Both the position numbers and the translations under genes were made by a program. A DNA stretch of 64,000 nt from Aalborgiella sp040079635 (GTDB lineage Bacteria > Pseudomonadota > Gammaproteobacteria > Burkholderiales > Burkholderiaceae_C): positions 1 through 64,000 of the forward strand of contig JBEBJY010000002.1 of assembly GCA_040079635.1 (NCBI GenBank), in the 5' to 3' direction. The notes below the pieces were generated by a model, which searched no databases, had not been told where the DNA came from, and saw only the letters and a program-made list of their open reading frames with translations. Position 1 is the stretch's first letter, and each line of letters begins with the position of its first letter. This document shows, one piece after another, positions 54,234 through 63,073 of this stretch.

Positions 54234-57200
54234 TGCCAAAACGTACAGACCTTAAAAGTATCCTCATCATTGGCGCAGGCCCGATCATCATTGGTCAAGC
54301 TTGCGAGTTTGACTATTCTGGCGTGCAAGCTTGCAAAGCGCTGCGCGAAGAGGGCTACAAAGTCATCTTGATCAACAGCAACCCTGCGACCATCATGACC
54401 GACCCCGCCACGGCGGATGTGACTTATATCGAGCCGATCACTTGGCAAACGGTTGAAAAAATCATCGCCAAAGAGCGCCCCGATGCGATTTTGCCGACCA
54501 TGGGTGGGCAAACGGCGCTGAACTGCGCTTTGGATTTGTGGCACAACGGCGTGTTGCAAAAATACACCGGTGCGGCGACGGGCAAACCTGTTGAGCTGAT
54601 TGGCGCAACCCCAGAAGCCATCGACAAAGCCGAAGACCGCTTGAAGTTCAAAGACGCGATGACCAAAATTGGTCTCGGTTCCGCCCGCTCAGGCATCGCT
54701 CACAGCATGGAAGAGGCTTGGGGCGTGCAAAAAACGCTGGGTTTCCCAACGGTCATTCGCCCCAGTTTCACGCTGGGCGGCACGGGTGGTGGTATTGCTT
54801 ACAACTCCGAAGAGTTTGAGACGATTTGCAAGCGCGGCTTGGAAGCCTCGCCGACTAACGAGTTGTTGATTGAAGAATCCCTGCTCGGCTGGAAAGAGTA
54901 CGAGATGGAAGTGGTGCGCGACAAGGCGGACAACTGCATCATCGTGTGCTCGATTGAAAACTTGGACCCCATGGGCGTGCACACCGGTGACTCGATTACC
55001 GTTGCTCCTGCGCAAACCTTGACGGATAAAGAATACCAAATCTTGCGTAATGCCTCTTTGGCGGTGCTGCGCGAAATTGGTGTGGATACAGGCGGCTCCA
55101 ACGTGCAGTTCTCCATCAACCCGGTCGACGGCCGCATGGTGGTGATTGAGATGAACCCGCGTGTGTCGCGTTCATCCGCCTTGGCGTCCAAAGCGACCGG
55201 TTTCCCGATTGCTAAAGTCGCCGCCAAACTGGCTTGCGGCTACACACTGGATGAGCTGCGCAACGAGATCACAGGCGGCGCAACACCAGCGAGTTTTGAG
55301 CCTAGCATCGACTACGTGGTTACCAAAATTCCACGTTTTGCCTTTGAAAAATTCCCCACTGCAGATTCGCGTTTGACGACGCAGATGAAGTCGGTCGGTG
55401 AGGTGATGGCCATGGGTCGTACTTTCCAAGAGTCGTTCCAAAAAGCCTTGCGCGGTTTGGAAGTCGGCGTAGATGGCATGAACGAGAAAACCCAAGATCG
55501 CGAGATTTTGGAGCGCGAATTGGGCGCCCCAGGCCCAGAGCGGATTTGGTACGTGGGTGATGCGTTTGCCATGGGTTACACCGTGGATGAGGTATTTGCT
55601 TTGACCAAAATCGACCCTTGGTTTTTGGTGCAAATCGAAGAAATCGTCAAAATCGAGTTAGAGCTAGAAACCACTACACTCGATAAAATTGATGCTGCCA
55701 CGCTACGTTTATTGAAGCAAAAAGGCTTTTCAGACCGCCGCTTGGCCAAGCAGTTGCGTACGACGGACACTGCTATTCGCGAAGCACGCCATGCCGCCAA
55801 TGTGCGTCCTGTGTACAAACGTGTGGACACTTGCGCGGCAGAGTTTGCGTCGAACACGGCTTATTTGTACTCAACCTACGAAGCTGTTCATCCTCTGAGC
55901 TCGGGTAGCGAATGCGAAGCTGCGCCGTCAGACAAGAAAAAAATCATCGTTTTAGGCGGTGGCCCGAACCGCATTGGTCAAGGCATTGAGTTTGACTACT
56001 GCTGCGTGCACGCCGCAATGGCCATGCGTGAAGACGGTTACGAAACCATCATGGTCAACTGCAACCCTGAAACCGTATCGACCGATTACGACACGTCTGA
56101 CCGCTTGTACTTCGAGCCTGTAACGTTGGAGGACGTGCTGGAAATCGTCGCGATTGAAAAGCCAGTCGGTGTGATCGTGCAATACGGCGGTCAAACGCCT
56201 TTGAAATTGGCTCTGGCGCTTGAAGCCAACGGCGTGCCCATCATCGGTACCACACCAGATATGATTGATGCAGCGGAAGACCGTGAGCGTTTTTCAGCAC
56301 TTTTGCACGAGCTGAACTTGAAGCAGCCACCCAACGCGACCGCCCGTACCGAACCCGAAGCGCTTGAAAAAGCCGCGACTTTGGGCTATCCGCTCGTTGT
56401 GCGCCCAAGCTATGTGCTGGGTGGTCGTGCGATGGAAATCGTGCATGAGCAGCGTGACTTGGAGCGCTACATGCGCGAAGCGGTCAAGGTCAGCCACGAT
56501 TCACCGGTGTTGTTGGACCGCTTTTTGAACGACGCTATTGAGTGCGATGTGGACGCTGTGCGTGACCACACCGGCCGCGTGTTTATCGGCGGCGTGATGG
56601 AGCATATTGAACAAGCGGGCGTTCACAGTGGCGACTCGGCTTGCTCCTTGCCACCGTATTACCTCACGGCTGCGACCATCACCGAAATCAAGCGCCAAAC
56701 GGCTGCCATGGCCAAAGCGCTGAATGTGGTTGGGTTGATGAATGTGCAGTTTGCCATCCAGCAGATCGAAGGCAAAGATGTCATCTACGTGCTGGAAGTG
56801 AACCCACGTGCCTCGCGCACCGTGCCGTTCGTGTCCAAAGCAACAGGCATCCAGCTGGCCAAAGTGGCGGCTCGCTGTATGGTCGGACAGTCGCTGGATG
56901 CACAAGGCATTGGCGAAGAAGTCACGCCGCCGTATTTCAGCGTCAAAGAAGCGGTGTTCCCCTTCGTCAAGTTCCCGGGTGTCGATACGATTCTTGGGCC
57001 TGAGATGAAGTCCACCGGTGAAGTCATGGGCGTTGGCAAAACCTTTGGCGAAGCTTTCGTCAAAGCGCAGCTAGGCGCTGGTACCAAATTGCCTCGTGCT
57101 ACAGATGCTGTAAAAAAGGTGTTTTTAACCGTCAAAAACAGCGATAAAGCACGTGCAGTCGACATTGCGCGTGCCTTAGTAGCTATGAATTTTGATGTGG

Positions 57201-57514
57201 TTGCGACCAAAGGCACGGCTGCAGCCATCAACGCCGCAGGTGTGACTTGCTCCGTCGTCAACAAAGTGACTGAAGGCCGACCACACGTGGTTGATATGAT
57301 CAAAAACAACGAAGTTGCGATGGTCATCAACACCGTGGAAGAGCGCCGCAACGCGATTGCTGATTCACGCGCTATTCGTACCTCTGCTTTGTTGGCACGC
57401 GTCACAACATTCACGACCATCTTCGGCGCAGAAGCGGCTGTTGAGGGCATGAAGTATATGGACAGCTTAGGCGTGATTTCAGTGCAGGAGATGCATGCGC
57501 AGTTGGCTAGGTAA
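54233..57514 (+). CDS. carB: Carbamoyl-phosphate synthase large subunit
   Basis: 1093-aa enzyme with two homologous ATP-grasp halves. The first carries KSILIIGAGPIIIGQACEFDYSG and RPSFTLGGTGGGIAYN; the second KIIVLGGGPNRIGQGIEFDYC and RPSYVLGGRAMEIVH. The C-terminal allosteric MGS-like domain (VKNSDKARAVDIARALVAMNFD) binds effectors. The length is slightly above the usual ~1070 because of small linkers near residue 560 (GSECEAAPSDKK). It is translated coupled to carA (TAATG). Confidence 0.98.
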   Translation: MPKRTDLKSILIIGAGPIIIGQACEFDYSGVQACKALREEGYKVILINSNPATIMTDPATADVTYIEPITWQTVEKIIAKERPDAILPTMGGQTALNCALDLWHNGVLQKYTGAATGKPVELIGATPEAIDKAEDRLKFKDAMTKIGLGSARSGIAHSMEEAWGVQKTLGFPTVIRPSFTLGGTGGGIAYNSEEFETICKRGLEASPTNELLIEESLLGWKEYEMEVVRDKADNCIIVCSIENLDPMGVHTGDSITVAPAQTLTDKEYQILRNASLAVLREIGVDTGGSNVQFSINPVDGRMVVIEMNPRVSRSSALASKATGFPIAKVAAKLACGYTLDELRNEITGGATPASFEPSIDYVVTKIPRFAFEKFPTADSRLTTQMKSVGEVMAMGRTFQESFQKALRGLEVGVDGMNEKTQDREILERELGAPGPERIWYVGDAFAMGYTVDEVFALTKIDPWFLVQIEEIVKIELELETTTLDKIDAATLRLLKQKGFSDRRLAKQLRTTDTAIREARHAANVRPVYKRVDTCAAEFASNTAYLYSTYEAVHPLSSGSECEAAPSDKKKIIVLGGGPNRIGQGIEFDYCCVHAAMAMREDGYETIMVNCNPETVSTDYDTSDRLYFEPVTLEDVLEIVAIEKPVGVIVQYGGQTPLKLALALEANGVPIIGTTPDMIDAAEDRERFSALLHELNLKQPPNATARTEPEALEKAATLGYPLVVRPSYVLGGRAMEIVHEQRDLERYMREAVKVSHDSPVLLDRFLNDAIECDVDAVRDHTGRVFIGGVMEHIEQAGVHSGDSACSLPPYYLTAATITEIKRQTAAMAKALNVVGLMNVQFAIQQIEGKDVIYVLEVNPRASRTVPFVSKATGIQLAKVAARCMVGQSLDAQGIGEEVTPPYFSVKEAVFPFVKFPGVDTILGPEMKSTGEVMGVGKTFGEAFVKAQLGAGTKLPRATDAVKKVFLTVKNSDKARAVDIARALVAMNFDVVATKGTAAAINAAGVTCSVVNKVTEGRPHVVDMIKNNEVAMVINTVEERRNAIADSRAIRTSALLARVTTFTTIFGAEAAVEGMKYMDSLGVISVQEMHAQLAR

Positions 57515-57596
57515 AATTGGCCAAATAACCTTGACTTAGTAAATCACCCAGTTGTCTGGTAGTCGCTTTAACGGCATAATCAGGCAAACCCCATAC

Positions 57597-57634
57597 AAAA
57601 CCGCCGAATGGTATCCGTTCGGCGGTTTCGTTTT
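57597..57634 (+). terminator. Hairpin terminator after carB
   Basis: CCGCCGAA (57601-57608) and TTCGGCGG (57618-57625) form an 8-bp stem flanked by A run and GTTTCGTTTT. It can end carB transcription; greA starts 53 bp after it. Confidence 0.75.
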
Positions 57635-57686
57635 GAAACCCAACGAATCAGACAAAAATTGTCAAAGAGAGACAAAGAGACCCAAT

Positions 57687-58175
57687 ATGGCAACTTTACC
57701 TGCAACCTTACCCATCACCAAACGCGGCGCTGAAATCCTCAAAGCAGAGCTGCACAAGCTCAAAACTGTTGAGCGCCCTAGTGTCATTGCTGCGATTTCT
57801 GAAGCACGTGCGCAGGGCGATTTGAGCGAAAACGCCGAATACGACGCTGCCAAAGACCGCCAAGGCTTCATCGAAGGCCGTATTATTGAAGTCGAAGGTA
57901 AGCTATCCGTTGCCCAAGTGATCGACCCTAAGGAGTTGAATGCTGGTGGGAAAATCGTTTTTGGAACCACAGTTGACTTGGAATCTGAAGATACAGGCGC
58001 AAAAGTGACTTACCAAATCGTAGGTGAAGACGAAGCTGACATTAAGTACGGCTTGGTTAACATCAGCAGCCCTATCGCCCGTGCGTTGATTGGCAAAGAA
58101 GAGGGCGATGTGGCAGAGGTGCAAGCGCCAGGCGGTGTGAAAAGCTACGAAATTGTTAGTGTTCGTTATATTTAA
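57687..58175 (+). CDS. greA: Transcription elongation factor GreA
   Basis: 162-aa factor that rescues backtracked RNA polymerase by promoting transcript cleavage. The N-terminal coiled coil holds the acidic tip (SEARAQGDLSENAEYDAAKDRQGFIEGRI); the C-terminal domain has GKIVFGTTVDL and SPIARALIGKEEGD. The ATG at 57687 (MATLPATLPITKRG) is chosen; upstream open sequence crosses the terminator. carB-greA adjacency is normal for Burkholderiales. Confidence 0.97.
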   Translation: MATLPATLPITKRGAEILKAELHKLKTVERPSVIAAISEARAQGDLSENAEYDAAKDRQGFIEGRIIEVEGKLSVAQVIDPKELNAGGKIVFGTTVDLESEDTGAKVTYQIVGEDEADIKYGLVNISSPIARALIGKEEGDVAEVQAPGGVKSYEIVSVRYI

Positions 58176-58201
58176 TATTTTTAATATTATTATTTTCAAT
58201 A

Positions 58202-58669
58202 TTGAAAAATATATTAGCATCTAAGCTGGCAACATTCACCGCAGCATTGTGGTGGGGCAGTTTAAGCACGCTTGGTTTCTTTGTCGTGCCGATGTTGTTT
58301 CAGCATTTACCCACCAAAGCTTTGGCGGGCAATATGGCGGCACGGTTGTTTGAAGTGCAGACTTGGGTATCTGTGGGATGCGGTTTGGTGTTGTTGTTGA
58401 TATTGCGTCCCAAACGCATTGAAAATCACATCAACACAGAAAATAGTGCTAAAAGTGATGTAAATATGCCTCTAACCGGCGTATTCCCTGCCTATACAGC
58501 TATTATATTTATAGCATTTGGTGTGCTGATGTCGCTGCTGGTTGCTTTTGGCGTATCTCCCCGCATTGTGGCTAGAGAGAACTTGATGCTCTGGCATGCG
58601 GTGGGGAGCTTGATGTACCTCGCGCAGTGGGTTTGCGCGGGTATTGTGCTTTGGAAATTGAGTCGATGA
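58202..58669 (+). CDS. DUF4149 membrane protein
   Basis: 155-aa small integral membrane protein with four hydrophobic segments. Family parts: ALWWGSLSTLGFFVVPMLF and the C-terminal PRIVARENLMLWHAVGSLMYLAQW. The only usable start is TTG at 58202, aligned with the family N-terminus, and no clear ribosome-binding site is seen. A loop before the third helix plus the helix itself (PLTGVFPAYTAIIFIA) is encoded by a dispersed-element copy. Function unknown; the location between greA and yhbY is conserved. Confidence 0.8.
   Translation: MKNILASKLATFTAALWWGSLSTLGFFVVPMLFQHLPTKALAGNMAARLFEVQTWVSVGCGLVLLLILRPKRIENHINTENSAKSDVNMPLTGVFPAYTAIIFIAFGVLMSLLVAFGVSPRIVARENLMLWHAVGSLMYLAQWVCAGIVLWKLSR
58467..58516 (+). 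repeat. Dispersed palindromic element, copy 14 (in DUF4149 gene)
   Basis: CTAACCGGCGTATTCCCTGCC, then AGCTATTATATTTATAGCA, preceded by AAATAGTGCTAAAA, which resembles the sequence before copy 3. It is sense; TAT replaces the stop after GCC. Confidence 0.88.
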
Positions 58670-58717
58670 ATGACTCAATAAATCAATAAGCTAATTTACT
58701 GAATTTTTAAATCAATA

Positions 58718-59197
58718 TTATGTCTGACTGCGCTTTTTAACCGAGGTTTGTTTAGGCTGCGCACGTTTCACTTTGCCGCCTTGGGTTAAACGCTGGTTTC
58801 CTAAAACGCGCAAAGTCTTCACTTCTGGACGCTGGCCGCCACGGCTTGAGTACTTTAAAACCTTGAAGTCACGTGGGCCAGCCATGCGGTCTTCGTCTTC
58901 AGAGCGCTCTTTTTTGATCTCCAAAATCGGACGCCACAGCACCAGCAGTTTGCCAATGTGCTGAATCGGCGCTGCAGAGAGCTCTTCTGCCAAGGTTTGG
59001 TACATTTCTTCGCGAACGACGCGGTCGTCCCCCAAAACGCGGATTTTGATCAAACCGTGAGAGTTCAGCGCGGCGTTTGTTTCTTTTTTAACAGCGGCAG
59101 ACAAACCGTCGTTACCAATCATGACGACGGGTGACAGGTGATGCGCTTCAGCGCGGTGAACTTTGCGCTGTGCGGGGGTAAGTATTATTTTTGACAT
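58718..59197 (-). CDS. yhbY: YhbY/CRM-domain RNA-binding protein
   Basis: 159-aa protein with a CRM domain (LTPAQRKVHRAEAHHLSPVVMIGNDGLSAAVKKETNAALNSHGLIKIRV), which binds pre-50S ribosomal RNA. It has a C-terminal ~60-residue basic extension (RDFKVLKYSSRGG... KRAQPKQTSVKKRSQT) longer than in E. coli YhbY. The ATG at 59197 (MSKIILTP) is chosen. It diverges from rlmE. Confidence 0.92.
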   Translation of the reverse strand: MSKIILTPAQRKVHRAEAHHLSPVVMIGNDGLSAAVKKETNAALNSHGLIKIRVLGDDRVVREEMYQTLAEELSAAPIQHIGKLLVLWRPILEIKKERSEDEDRMAGPRDFKVLKYSSRGGQRPEVKTLRVLGNQRLTQGGKVKRAQPKQTSVKKRSQT

Positions 59198-59305
59198 ACC
59201 TCTATTATCGGTGATTACTAGGTATTTACCCAAACAATTGCAATTACAAGTAGCGACTACAGAGGATAATGCCTAACAATGAAAGATAAATCGTGAAAGC
59301 TAATT

Positions 59306-59974
59306 TTGAAAGTTAAGACACAAAGCCGCAAAGTCAACAAAGCATGGTTGAACGACCACGTCAACGACACCTACGTCAAACTTGCCAAACGCGAAGGCTA
59401 CCGCGCCCGCGCTGCTTACAAACTCAAAGAAATTGACGAAGCGCACAAGCTGATCAAACCTGGCCACATGGTCATTGATTTGGGTTCAACGCCAGGCGCG
59501 TGGAGCCAGTACATTCGCCGCAAATTGTCCCCCAAAACTGCAACGGGCGGTGGTGCGGCTGTAGGCGAGTTGAATGGTCGCATCATCGCGCTGGATTTGC
59601 TGGCGATGGAGCCTGTAGAAGGCGTGGTTTTTATTCAAGGCGACTTCCGCGAAGAAGAAATTTTGAAGCAACTCACCACTGAAATGAAGGGCGATTTGGC
59701 CGATGTGGTGGTGTCAGACATGGCACCCAATTTGTCGGGCATTGACGCCACAGATGCTGCGCGCGTGGAAAATTTGATCGAGCTCGCCATTGATTTTTGC
59801 AAAAACCACATGAAACCTGAAGGCGCGCTGGTTGCCAAAGTCTTCCACGGCAGCGGCTACAGCCAGCTGGTGGTGATGTTTAAAGCGAACTTTAAGGTGG
59901 TGAAGGCGATCAAACCAGAGTCGTCGCGCTCTGAGTCGTCTGAGACGTTTTTGTTGGGCATGGGGCAAAAATAG
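59306..59974 (+). CDS. rlmE: 23S rRNA (uridine-2552-2'-O)-methyltransferase RlmE
   Basis: 222-aa FtsJ-family methyltransferase acting on the A-loop of 23S rRNA. SAM motif VIDLGSTPGAWSQY; catalytic K-D-K-E set within AAYKLKEIDE, VVSDMAPNLSG, VAKVFHGSGY and ESSETFLLGMG. The homologous N-terminus KVNKAWLNDHVNDTYVKLAKREGYRARAAYK fixes a TTG start at 59306; no ATG fits. It is followed by ftsH, as in many proteobacteria. Confidence 0.95.
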   Translation: MKVKTQSRKVNKAWLNDHVNDTYVKLAKREGYRARAAYKLKEIDEAHKLIKPGHMVIDLGSTPGAWSQYIRRKLSPKTATGGGAAVGELNGRIIALDLLAMEPVEGVVFIQGDFREEEILKQLTTEMKGDLADVVVSDMAPNLSGIDATDAARVENLIELAIDFCKNHMKPEGALVAKVFHGSGYSQLVVMFKANFKVVKAIKPESSRSESSETFLLGMGQK

Positions 59975-60053
59975 CTTGAGCTATATGTCAGATTGATGAA
60001 TCTTGCCTAAGATTGATAAAGTTTGATGCAATTTAGGGCGCTAAATAGCCTTA

Positions 60054-60077
60054 AAACGGGACTTAATCCCGCTTTTT
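60054..60077 (+). terminator. Terminator between rlmE and ftsH
   Basis: AAAA-CGGGA-cttaa-TCCCG-CTTTTT: a 5-bp stem with flanking A and T runs that can extend it. ftsH starts 59 bp downstream, so it probably has its own promoter. Confidence 0.65.
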
Positions 60078-60135
60078 CATCTTGAAAAGCCTAAAATCAG
60101 ACGCATGTTGACTGAGTAGTCCTAAGGAGTTTGTC

Positions 60136-62058
60136 TTGAATAAAGAAATGTTTTCGAAGTTTGCCGTTTGGGTGGTGATTGCCATGGTGCTTTTCACCGT
60201 GTTTAAACAGTTTGACGGTAAAACCGGTGCGCAAGCTGGCTATGTGGGTTATTCAGATTTTTTAGACCAAGTTCGTAACAAACAAATCAAGACCGCCACG
60301 ATTCAAGAAGGCGCTGGCGGTACCGAAATCGTCGGTATAAAAGGCGATGACACCAAAATTCGTACCACAGCCACGTATTTAGACCGTGGTTTGGTCGGCG
60401 ATCTGATTGCCAACAACGTGAAGTTTGATGTGAAGCCGCGTGAAGAAGGTTCGCTGTTGATGACCTTGTTGATGAGCTGGGGCCCAATGCTCTTGTTGAT
60501 TGGCGTGTGGGTTTACTTCATGAAGCAAATGCAGGGCGGTGGCAAAAGCGGCCCGTTCAGCTTTGGTAAAAGTAAAGCTAAATTGTTAGATGAAAGCGCC
60601 AATACCGTGACATTTGCCGATGTGGCGGGTTGCGATGAAGCGAAAGAAGAAGTAAAAGAAGTGGTCGATTTCTTGAAAGACCCGGGTCGTTTCCAAAAGC
60701 TCGGCGGCCGTATTCCGCGCGGCTTGTTGCTGGTTGGCCCGCCAGGGACGGGTAAAACTTTGTTGGCTAAATCGATTGCTGGCGAAGCCAAAGTACCTTT
60801 TTTTGCAATTTCAGGCTCAGACTTTGTTGAAATGTTTGTCGGCGTTGGCGCATCTCGCGTGCGTGACATGTTTGAAAACGCTAAGAAAAACGCACCTTGT
60901 ATTATTTTTATCGACGAGATTGACGCAGTTGGCCGCCAGCGCGGCGCTGGCATGGGTGGTGGAAACGATGAGCGCGAGCAAACGCTGAACCAGATGTTGG
61001 TCGAGATGGACGGCTTTGAAACCAACCTTGGCGTGATCGTCGTTGCTGCAACCAATCGCCCTGATATTTTGGATGCTGCTTTGCTTCGTCCAGGCCGTTT
61101 TGACCGTCAAGTTTATGTAACGCTACCGGATATTCGAGGTCGTGAGCAGATTTTGAACGTTCACATGCGCAAAATCCCAGCAGGACAAGACGTCAACCCA
61201 GGCACTATTGCGCGCGGAACACCTGGCATGAGCGGTGCGGATTTGGCCAATTTGTGCAACGAAGCCGCGTTGATGGCGGCGCGCCGCAATGCCCGTGTGG
61301 TGGAGATGCAGGACTTTGAGAAAGCCAAAGACAAAATTTTGATGGGTCCTGAGCGCAAGAGCATGATCATGCCTGAGGAAGAGCGTCGCAACACGGCCTA
61401 CCATGAAGCTGGCCATGCCTTGATTGGCAACTTGTTGCCTAAGTGCGATCCCGTGCACAAAGTCACCATCATCCCGCGTGGTCGAGCTCTAGGCGTGACC
61501 ATGAGCTTGCCAGCAGCAGACCGCTATAGCTACGACAGCGAGTTTATGCTGAGCCAAATCGCGATGTTGTTTGGTGGCCGTATTGCCGAAGAAGTATTCA
61601 TGAAGCAAATGACTACAGGCGCGAGTAACGATTTTGAGCGAGCCACCGGTTTGGCACGTGACATGGTGATGCGCTACGGTATGTCTGAAGCCCTAGGTCC
61701 TATGGTTTATGCGGACAACGAAGGTGAAGTGTTCTTAGGTCGATCAGTCACCAAAACCACCAATATGAGCGAGCAAACGATGCGCTCTGTTGACACCGAA
61801 ATTCGCCGCATTATCGACGAGCAATATGCCCGTGCCCGCAAGTTGATTGAGGACAACCAAGACAAAATGCATGCGATGGCAAAAGCTTTGTTGGAGTGGG
61901 AAACCATTGATGCAGAGCAGCTTGAAGACATCATGGCAGGCAAAGCACCGCGCGCGCCTAAAGACTGGACGCCACGCATTCCACCTGCAGACAGCAATGG
62001 CGGCGGCAGTGGTAGCGCGCCAGTCATCAAGCCGGAAGCGGCGCCAACAGCCGCTTGA
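60136..62058 (+). CDS. ftsH: ATP-dependent zinc metalloprotease FtsH
   Basis: 640-aa membrane-anchored AAA protease. Transmembrane helices lie near residues 10-25 and 105-125; Walker A GPPGTGKT near 201, Walker B CIIFIDEIDAVG, second region ATNRPDILDAALLRPGRFDRQ, and the protease site HEAGH near residue 423. It degrades membrane proteins and regulators such as LpxC, tying it to the lipid A genes nearby in function. The start is TTG with TAAGGAG at 6-nt spacing. The Gly/Ser/Pro-rich C-terminus is disordered. Confidence 0.97.
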   Translation: MNKEMFSKFAVWVVIAMVLFTVFKQFDGKTGAQAGYVGYSDFLDQVRNKQIKTATIQEGAGGTEIVGIKGDDTKIRTTATYLDRGLVGDLIANNVKFDVKPREEGSLLMTLLMSWGPMLLLIGVWVYFMKQMQGGGKSGPFSFGKSKAKLLDESANTVTFADVAGCDEAKEEVKEVVDFLKDPGRFQKLGGRIPRGLLLVGPPGTGKTLLAKSIAGEAKVPFFAISGSDFVEMFVGVGASRVRDMFENAKKNAPCIIFIDEIDAVGRQRGAGMGGGNDEREQTLNQMLVEMDGFETNLGVIVVAATNRPDILDAALLRPGRFDRQVYVTLPDIRGREQILNVHMRKIPAGQDVNPGTIARGTPGMSGADLANLCNEAALMAARRNARVVEMQDFEKAKDKILMGPERKSMIMPEEERRNTAYHEAGHALIGNLLPKCDPVHKVTIIPRGRALGVTMSLPAADRYSYDSEFMLSQIAMLFGGRIAEEVFMKQMTTGASNDFERATGLARDMVMRYGMSEALGPMVYADNEGEVFLGRSVTKTTNMSEQTMRSVDTEIRRIIDEQYARARKLIEDNQDKMHAMAKALLEWETIDAEQLEDIMAGKAPRAPKDWTPRIPPADSNGGGSGSAPVIKPEAAPTAA

Positions 62059-62077
62059 TTGCTTTTTGAATTATTTT

Positions 62078-62105
62078 AAAAAACGAGGCTTAGGTCTCGT
62101 TTTTT
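62078..62105 (+). terminator. Rho-independent terminator after ftsH
   Basis: AAAAAACGAG and CTCGTTTTTT pair over 10 bp with an 8-nt loop, 20 bp after the ftsH stop. Confidence 0.9.
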
Positions 62106-62176
62106 GTTTCAGCTTCAGGTTGGTTGAGCTTTGCTTGAACGAAGTTATCGCTAACAACCGCCATTAAAATACTTGC

Positions 62177-63019
62177 ATGATCTGGCAAACTTCCCGCTTC
62201 CAAATTGACTTAACAACTCCCAAAATCATGGGTATCGTGAATGTCACACCTGATTCGTTCTCCGATGGTGGCAAGTACGAATCCTCTGGTTCAGCGATCA
62301 AGCACGCGACAAAACTGCTCAAAGACGGCGCTGATATTTTGGACATTGGCGGTGAATCTTCGCGCCCAGGTGCGCCGCAAGTACCGCTGGATGTGGAGTT
62401 GTCTCGCGTTTTGCCAGTCGTGATCGAAGCCGTCAAACTAGGCGTTCCTGTATCTGTAGACACTTACAAACCGCAAGTCATGCAAGCCGTGCTGGATGCG
62501 GGCGCTGACATCATCAACGATATTTGGGCGCTAAGGCAAGACGGCGCAGCTCAAATTGTCGCCAAGCACCCCAACTGCGGTGTTTGCCTGATGCACATGC
62601 ACAAAGAGCCGCAAACCATGCAAGCAGAGCCCATGCAGGGTGATGCTGCCTCTATTGTCTCGCAGGTGCTACTATTTTTAGAGTATCGTAGGCAGTATAT
62701 ATACCGGCTAGGTGTTGATTTATCTCGTGTAACTATCGATCCTGGGATTGGTTTTGGCAAAACGGTAGAGCAAAACTTTGCGCTGCTGGCACGTCAGCGA
62801 GAGCTTTTGGCGCTGGGGTTACCGGTGCTGTCCGGTTGGTCACGTAAGTCCTCGTTGGGAGCCGTGACGGGGTTAGCCATGGCCGAGCGAATGCCACCCA
62901 GCATTGTGGCGGCGGTTCTGGCCGTGCAAAACGGTGCCAGTATCGTGCGGGTGCACGATGTGCGGGAGACGTCCGCTGCACTAAAAGTGCTTGCTGCGGC
63001 ACGATCAAATGCTTATTAA
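62177..63019 (+). CDS. folP: Dihydropteroate synthase
   Basis: 280-aa TIM-barrel enzyme of folate synthesis, joining p-aminobenzoate to the pterin; the sulfonamide target. Motifs: IMGIVNVTPDSFSDGG, DIGGESSRPGA, VSVDTYKPQVMQ, ITIDPGIGFGKT-type VTIDPGIGFGKT and LSGWSRKSSLG. Residues ~164-180 (LLFLEYRRQYIYRLG) coincide with a diverged dispersed-element copy without changing the usual length. ftsH-folP-glmM is the standard order. Confidence 0.97.
   Translation: MIWQTSRFQIDLTTPKIMGIVNVTPDSFSDGGKYESSGSAIKHATKLLKDGADILDIGGESSRPGAPQVPLDVELSRVLPVVIEAVKLGVPVSVDTYKPQVMQAVLDAGADIINDIWALRQDGAAQIVAKHPNCGVCLMHMHKEPQTMQAEPMQGDAASIVSQVLLFLEYRRQYIYRLGVDLSRVTIDPGIGFGKTVEQNFALLARQRELLALGLPVLSGWSRKSSLGAVTGLAMAERMPPSIVAAVLAVQNGASIVRVHDVRETSAALKVLAAARSNAY
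62667..62712 (-). repeat. Dispersed palindromic element, copy 15 (diverged, in folP)
   Basis: GCTACTATTTTTAGAG, then AGGCAGTATATATACCGGCTA. It is antisense to folP and in the same frame as the mutS and trmJ copies; CAG TAT replaces CAA TAA, so no stop. Confidence 0.7.
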
Positions 63020-63048
63020 CTTATGTTTAATATAGTTACAAGTACATA

Positions 63049-63054
63049 TATAAT
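63049..63054 (+). promoter_or_regulatory. Candidate -10 element for glmM
   Basis: TATAAT in a very AT-rich 54-bp gap, 20 bp before the glmM ATG. No convincing -35 is seen; read-through from folP is the alternative. Confidence 0.35.
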
Positions 63055-63073
63055 TTAATATAAACTAAATAGC

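Noticed and set aside
56785..57450. Long minus-strand open frame opposite carB (221 codons)
   Set aside because: It is a shadow of the GC-rich third positions of carB, with no ribosome-binding site or recognisable protein. Similar shadows occur opposite mutS, ftsH and bamA.
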